DNA from: Sphingobacteriaceae bacterium
GTDB lineage: Bacteria; Bacteroidota; Bacteroidia; UBA7662
Direction of reading: 5' to 3'
DNA: 64,000 bases
Assembly: GCA_013824115.1 (NCBI GenBank)
Contig: PNNG01000010.1
Coordinates: 122,461-186,460 of the forward strand
The first letter of the stretch is position 1. Each line of letters begins with the position of its first letter. A program made the position numbers and the translations under genes. Of this stretch, positions 57,291 through 64,000 are shown one piece after another. The notes below the pieces were generated by a model that had not been told where the DNA came from, made no database searches, and saw only the letters and a list, made by a program, of their open reading frames with translations.

Positions 57291-58481
57291 TTATGCACCC
57301 AATTCATTCACCGCGAGCCAGGCCATCAGGCCACAACCGGTTTCGAGGGCGGTTTCGTCGATATCGAAGGTGGGGGTGTGCACGGCAGAGGTAATGCCGC
57401 GGGCTTCGTTCCGAGTGCCCAGTCGGTAAAAACAGGCATCGGTTACCTGGCTGTAATAGGCAAAATCCTCGGCGGCCATCCACAAATCAAGCTCCACCAC
57501 ATTTTCGGCACCCATGTAGGCTTCGGCAGCCCCTCTTGCCCTTTCGGTGAGTTTCGGTTCGTTCACCAAGAAAGGATAGCCTACGTTGATACTAAAATCG
57601 CAGCTCGCACCCATCGACTGGGCCATTTCTTCGGCTATTTTTTTCATGCGGATGTGCGCTTCTTTCCGCCATTTTTCATCCATGGTACGGAAGGTGCCCA
57701 GTACCACTACCTCGTTGGGAATGATGTTAAATGCGCCATTGGCGGTGATTTTACCAAACGACAAAACCGAGGGTGTGGTGGGATTGCAATACCTGCTCAC
57801 AATCTGCTGCAGGGCCACCAAAATTTGCGCGGTTACCATCACCGTGTCTGTATTCAGATGCGGCATGGCAGCATGTCCGCCTTTGCCACGCACTGTCATG
57901 GTGATTTCGTCGGCAGAGGCCATGTACATGCCGCTTCTAAAACCCACCTTTCCTGCGGGCAATAGCGGCATTACGTGTTGACCAATGATGCTGGCAGCTT
58001 TTGGATTTTCGAGTACACCCGCTTTGATCATCAATGAAGCTCCACCAGGCAAACGCTCTTCGGCAGGTTGAAAAACCAATTTGATACTTCCCTCAAACTG
58101 ATCGCGCACCGATTGCAAAATGGCCGCCGCTCCTAGCAAACTGGCTGTGTGGGCATCGTGACCACAGGCATGCATGGTGCCTGGTTTGGTTGATTTGTAG
58201 GGAACGTCGTTGGCCTCCACAATGGGCAAGGCGTCCATATCGGCACGCAGGGCAACTACTTTTTTATGTGGATTTTTACCTTCAATGATACCCACTACAC
58301 CGTGACCGGCCACATCGGCTTCGAAGCGAATGTTCATTGCCTTCAACTGCGACTGCACATAGGCCGCCGTTTCGGCTTCTTCAAACGATAATTCGGGATG
58401 CATATGCAAATGCCGACGGTGAGCAATCACCTGTGGTACCTGCTGGGCAGCCTGCTTACGGATCTCGTCTATCAGCTTCAT
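57291..58481 (-). CDS. M20-family amidohydrolase/aminoacylase
   Basis: A 396-aa metal-dependent hydrolase of the M20D branch (IAA-amino-acid/hippurate hydrolase-like). Metal ligand motifs are RHLHMHPELSFEE, MHACGHDAHT (78-like position after ALRADMDALPI) and FQPAEERLPGG. The dimerisation domain is in the middle (SADEITMTVRGKGGHAAMPHL), and the last ligand His is in HTPTFDIDE. It removes acyl groups or hydrolyses N-acyl amino acids. It overlaps the SPOR gene by 26 bp and is last in the secA-deoC-SPOR-M20 transcript. Confidence 0.94.
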   Translation of the reverse strand: MKLIDEIRKQAAQQVPQVIAHRRHLHMHPELSFEEAETAAYVQSQLKAMNIRFEADVAGHGVVGIIEGKNPHKKVVALRADMDALPIVEANDVPYKSTKPGTMHACGHDAHTASLLGAAAILQSVRDQFEGSIKLVFQPAEERLPGGASLMIKAGVLENPKAASIIGQHVMPLLPAGKVGFRSGMYMASADEITMTVRGKGGHAAMPHLNTDTVMVTAQILVALQQIVSRYCNPTTPSVLSFGKITANGAFNIIPNEVVVLGTFRTMDEKWRKEAHIRMKKIAEEMAQSMGASCDFSINVGYPFLVNEPKLTERARGAAEAYMGAENVVELDLWMAAEDFAYYSQVTDACFYRLGTRNEARGITSAVHTPTFDIDETALETGCGLMAWLAVNELGA

Positions 58482-58902
58482 CGTCTAACGGTTCTACGGG
58501 TTCTTTGGGCGCTAAAACAGGGTTTTCGAGCACTTCATCGGGCACTATAAAACTCACCGGATACAGTGGTTTGAGCTCGCGCAGCAACTCTTGGGCTGCG
58601 GCGCGCGAACGAAAATCGCCCACGCGCACCCTGAAAGTAGGCTGCTTGTAAATGAGGTAAGCCGCATACTCGGGGTACTTTTCTAATACCTCGGTACGTA
58701 TTTGGATGGCCTGTGCGCGGTTATTGCCGCTATACACTTGCACCCGAAATCCAGAAACAGTAGCTGGTTTTGGGTGGACGCGCTGCTCTGAACGGACTGA
58801 ATCTCGCTTCGCGCCGCTGCTGTCGCCACCCGACGCAGGCTGCTGAGCCATAACCGACAATGCCAGTAACCAACCCAAAATCATCATCAAAAGCTGCTTC
58901 AT
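58456..58902 (-). CDS. SPOR-domain protein
   Basis: A 148-aa exported protein with signal peptide MKQLLMMILGWLLALSVMAQQ and a C-terminal SPOR domain (about 50-125: GFRVQVYSGNNRAQAIQIRTEVLEKYPEYAAYLIYKQPTFRVRVGDFRSRAAAQELLRELKPLYPVSFIV). SPOR domains bind denuded glycan strands of septal peptidoglycan. Its start overlaps the deoC stop by 4 nt (ATGA) and its end overlaps the M20 gene by 26 bp. Cell-division localisation is inferred from the domain. Confidence 0.92.
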   Translation of the reverse strand: MKQLLMMILGWLLALSVMAQQPASGGDSSGAKRDSVRSEQRVHPKPATVSGFRVQVYSGNNRAQAIQIRTEVLEKYPEYAAYLIYKQPTFRVRVGDFRSRAAAQELLRELKPLYPVSFIVPDEVLENPVLAPKEPVEPLDDEADRRDP

Positions 58903-59548
58903 TCGTTAATCATTTTAACGCCCGAGGAGGTGCCAATGCGGTCGGCACCCGCCACCAACAAGGCCAGGGCAAAGGCCCGGTCGCGTATACCCCCCGAGGC
59001 TTTGATGTGCACTTGTTCGGGCAATATACGACGCATCCGCTCCACCACCTCAATATTCGCGCCTTCTTTGCCAAAACCGGTACTTGTTTTCACATAATCA
59101 ACACCCGACTCGGCACATAACTCACACAAAGCGGTGAGGTGGTGCTCATCGAGGTAACCTGTTTCAATGATCACCTTGATACGCGCCTGGTGTGCATGGG
59201 TGACGGCGGTAATGGCACTTATTTCATCGGCCACCAATTTGCGGTCGCCCGAAAACCAAGCCGCCAAATTCACCACCAGGTCGATTTCCTTGGCACCCGA
59301 ACGCAAGGCGGTTTCGGCCTCGTGCTTTTTCACCAAAGGAGGATGATATCCAAATGGGAAACCTATCACCGTGCAAGGCTGCACCTGGCTGCCCGCGAGG
59401 GCTTCGGCCATATCGCGCACAAAATAGCTGGGGGCACAAACCGCGGCAAATTCATAAGTCATAGCCTCTTCACACAAACGCAAAACGTCGGAACGCTGCA
59501 TCTGCATCGAAAGCATGGTGTGGTCGATTCGCCGGGCCAGTACGTCCA

Positions 59549-59549
<1 letters not shown>
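58899..59549 (-). CDS. deoC: Deoxyribose-phosphate aldolase
   Basis: A 216-aa class I aldolase that cleaves 2-deoxyribose 5-phosphate into acetaldehyde and glyceraldehyde 3-phosphate. The Schiff-base lysine is in VDYVKTSTGFG, with a second important lysine in ARIKVIIETGYL, and the phosphate-binding IKASGGIRDRAFAL ends the barrel. I chose the ATG at 59549, which overlaps the secA stop by 1 nt (TAATG); the track start at 59606 runs back into secA. The length matches the short bacterial family. Confidence 0.95.
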
Positions 59550-62875
<3,326 letters not shown>

Positions 62876-62910
62876 GGAGTGCTGGGTATAATATCTATGC
62901 TTAAACCTGC

Positions 62911-62918
62911 CAAAGTTA
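62911..62918 (-). promoter_or_regulatory. -7 promoter element (TAACTTTG) of the secA operon
   Basis: A minus-strand exact TAnnTTTG match, 35 nt upstream of the secA ATG. No clear -33 TTG is seen. Confidence 0.5.
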
Positions 62919-63085
62919 GCAAAATAGGCGGCAGCATTGGAAAAAAGGCTGCTGCTTTTGTTAACCGGCACCGGGCGTAGTCAAGAATGAAGCCAAAAGT
63001 TGATGCGGACTATTTGGCTAGCATTTGCCAAGCGGGCGTGACAGATTGGCCGAATCTTTTAACATCAACTTAATGTTGCAGTGTT

Positions 63086-63093
63086 TAGATTTG
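63086..63093 (+). promoter_or_regulatory. -7 promoter element (TAGATTTG), near-leaderless
   Basis: An exact TAnnTTTG match ending 4 nt before the ATG of the lipoprotein gene. Transcription would begin at or beside the start codon. Confidence 0.5.
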
Positions 63094-63097
63094 TTTT

Positions 63098-63733
63098 ATG
63101 AGCAAACACATTCTATACCTGGCGCTGTTGTTAAGCACTTCTTGTGGCAATATATTTCAGCCAAGCCCGCTTACATTGCCCGAAGCAACCCAAACAGGCG
63201 CCAATACGGCCGGCTTTCGCATTGGGGAAGAAGTGGTAGTTCCCATCGAACGCGCATTTTCCAAATATACTTCACATACGGGCAACGCTCAGACTTGGGA
63301 GTTAAGCATGTTTATAGATTGTGTTTCTGATTACCGAAAAATGCATTATGAATTTGACCTGATTTTACGTGATAGTTTGATTTTGAATACAACTTATTTG
63401 GCCAATGCGGCTTGTGGAGAATTCTACACCAGGCCTTCTTTTTGTGTTACCCTGGAAGACAAGCGGCGAAATATCACCTATGCTGCCGACCCCAACCACG
63501 CCTTTTCATTAACCATTAACCATTATGCGCCCGGGCCCTTGGTGTTTGCACCCAGTATTTCGTTTGCTGGCGATACCATGTATACGCACCGCCGCTCAGT
63601 GATTTGCTCGGGTACCTTCAAGGGCGTGCTCCGCAGCAGCAATGGCCGTTTGATCAATCTGGAAGACGGGCGTTTCGATTTTCAGGATGTGCAATGGCTT
63701 CGGTTGGAGTCGTACGAAATACCTACAGAATGA
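63098..63733 (+). CDS. Lipoprotein with LPEATxTGANTxGF motif (first of tandem paralogs)
   Basis: A 211-aa exported lipoprotein; the signal MSKHILYLALLLSTSCG gives Cys16. After the lipidation site comes LTLPEATQTGANTAGFRIGEEVVVPIERAF, a conserved N-terminal motif shared by many small Bacteroidota lipoproteins. The remainder is beta-strand-rich and unassigned. It ends ATGA into the next gene, whose product opens with the same motif. The function is unknown; surface or periplasmic location is likely. Confidence 0.8.
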   Translation: MSKHILYLALLLSTSCGNIFQPSPLTLPEATQTGANTAGFRIGEEVVVPIERAFSKYTSHTGNAQTWELSMFIDCVSDYRKMHYEFDLILRDSLILNTTYLANAACGEFYTRPSFCVTLEDKRRNITYAADPNHAFSLTINHYAPGPLVFAPSISFAGDTMYTHRRSVICSGTFKGVLRSSNGRLINLEDGRFDFQDVQWLRLESYEIPTE

Positions 63734-64000
63734 GCCTGTACCCCACAGCTTTGTTTTGCGCGAAGCCTAGCCTTCGGAAGGGCTTTTTTGTTTTGCTCTT
63801 GCTGTTGGGCAGCCTGACGGCCTGCCTCAAAGACACTTCCTGGGGCAATTACCAATTGCCTGAGGCCACCCGTACAGGCGCCAATACCGTGGGCTTTAAG
63901 TTGGGGGAAACGGTGATTGTACCTGCCGGCTGGACCCGTGCGAATAATTTAAGCTCCGATGCCAGCAGTACACGAATTTATATCCATCTGCGCTGCAAAA
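63730..64000 (+). CDS. Lipoprotein paralog of the preceding gene (3' truncated by window edge)
   Basis: The ATG overlaps the previous stop (ATGA). The first 90 residues read MSLYPTALFCAKPSLRKGFFVLLLLLGSLTACLKDTSWG, with lipobox SLTAC, and then YQLPEATRTGANTVGFKLGETVIVPAGWTRANN, matching the upstream LPEATQTGANTAGFRIGEEVVVP. It is a tandem duplicate in the same operon. The sequence runs off the window and its full length is unknown. Confidence 0.78.
   Translation, partial: MSLYPTALFCAKPSLRKGFFVLLLLLGSLTACLKDTSWGNYQLPEATRTGANTVGFKLGETVIVPAGWTRANNLSSDASSTRIYIHLRCK

Noticed and set aside
57033-57965. 310-aa plus-strand ORF
   Set aside because: It runs antisense to the well-supported M20 hydrolase gene and into the transposase region, with no family-like sequence.

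Overview
The window comes from a member of the Bacteroidota. The evidence is a T9SS-type C-terminal sorting domain, many short lipoproteins with LxxC lipoboxes, a carboxypeptidase-regulatory TonB receptor, a DUF5686 outer-membrane protein, a long SecA ending in [14 protein letters not shown], and repeated TAnnTTTG (-7) promoter elements in place of TATAAT. A mevalonate pathway operon, a CrtW-type carotenoid ketolase, a (6-4)-photolyase-like FeS protein and a cyanophycin synthetase suggest an aerobic, pigmented environmental lineage (Flavobacteriales- or Saprospirales-like). I cannot place it more precisely. Most of the window is ordinary chromosome; I see no prophage, no integrated plasmid and no CRISPR array.

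Layout. 0-4 kb: the 3' part of mfd, then two tandem-domain universal stress proteins. 3.8-9 kb: a five-gene minus-strand mevalonate operon (HMG-CoA reductase, GYDIA-type GHMP kinase, diphosphomevalonate decarboxylase, mevalonate kinase-like protein, UbiA prenyltransferase) with overlapping or abutting ends. 9-13 kb: thiamine diphosphokinase, an ORF6N protein, acyl-CoA dehydrogenase, a PiT-like transporter. 13-16.6 kb: apaG and paaDCBA behind a TetR repressor with a PaaR-like operator. 16.7-23 kb: an AraC regulator, secreted proteins, a third Usp, a HAD protein, map and a YebC protein. 23-29.7 kb: a broken antitoxin/PIN pair, an M13 peptidase, a DUF5686 protein and inorganic pyrophosphatase.

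29.8-33 kb holds two unrelated tandem repeat arrays (103-bp and 81-bp units) on either side of an FeS photolyase gene. 33-37 kb: a DUF429 protein, a lipoprotein and cphA. 36.7-39.3 kb is a less GC-rich patch with two unrecognised proteins. 39.3-40.1 kb is an MNT/HEPN pair. 40.4-45.6 kb: crtW overlapping a TonB receptor, an AAA ATPase preceded by palindromes, and a lipoprotein glutathione peroxidase. 45.8-49.8 kb: an overlapping pair of lipoprotein enzymes (GH13 and amidohydrolase). 49.8-52 kb: an orphan antitoxin-like protein and hipBA with palindromic operators. 52-56 kb: NlpC/P60, a THUMP-like methyltransferase, two tiny lipoproteins, ytxJ, adk and obg.

56.1-57.1 kb holds a RAYT-type transposase gene next to three copies of a two-hairpin element (REPIN-like). 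57.3-62.9 kb is a minus-strand secA-deoC-SPOR-M20 operon. The window ends in two tandem paralogous lipoproteins, the second cut by the edge.

The most notable items are the RAYT/REPIN cluster, the 103-bp array of self-complementary units, the mevalonate operon with an unassigned kinase placed where phosphomevalonate kinase is missing, the PaaR-like operator, the hipBA operators flanking a Bacteroidota promoter, and a PIN toxin interrupted by a single in-frame TGA. No wholly new multi-gene system is evident from the sequence alone.
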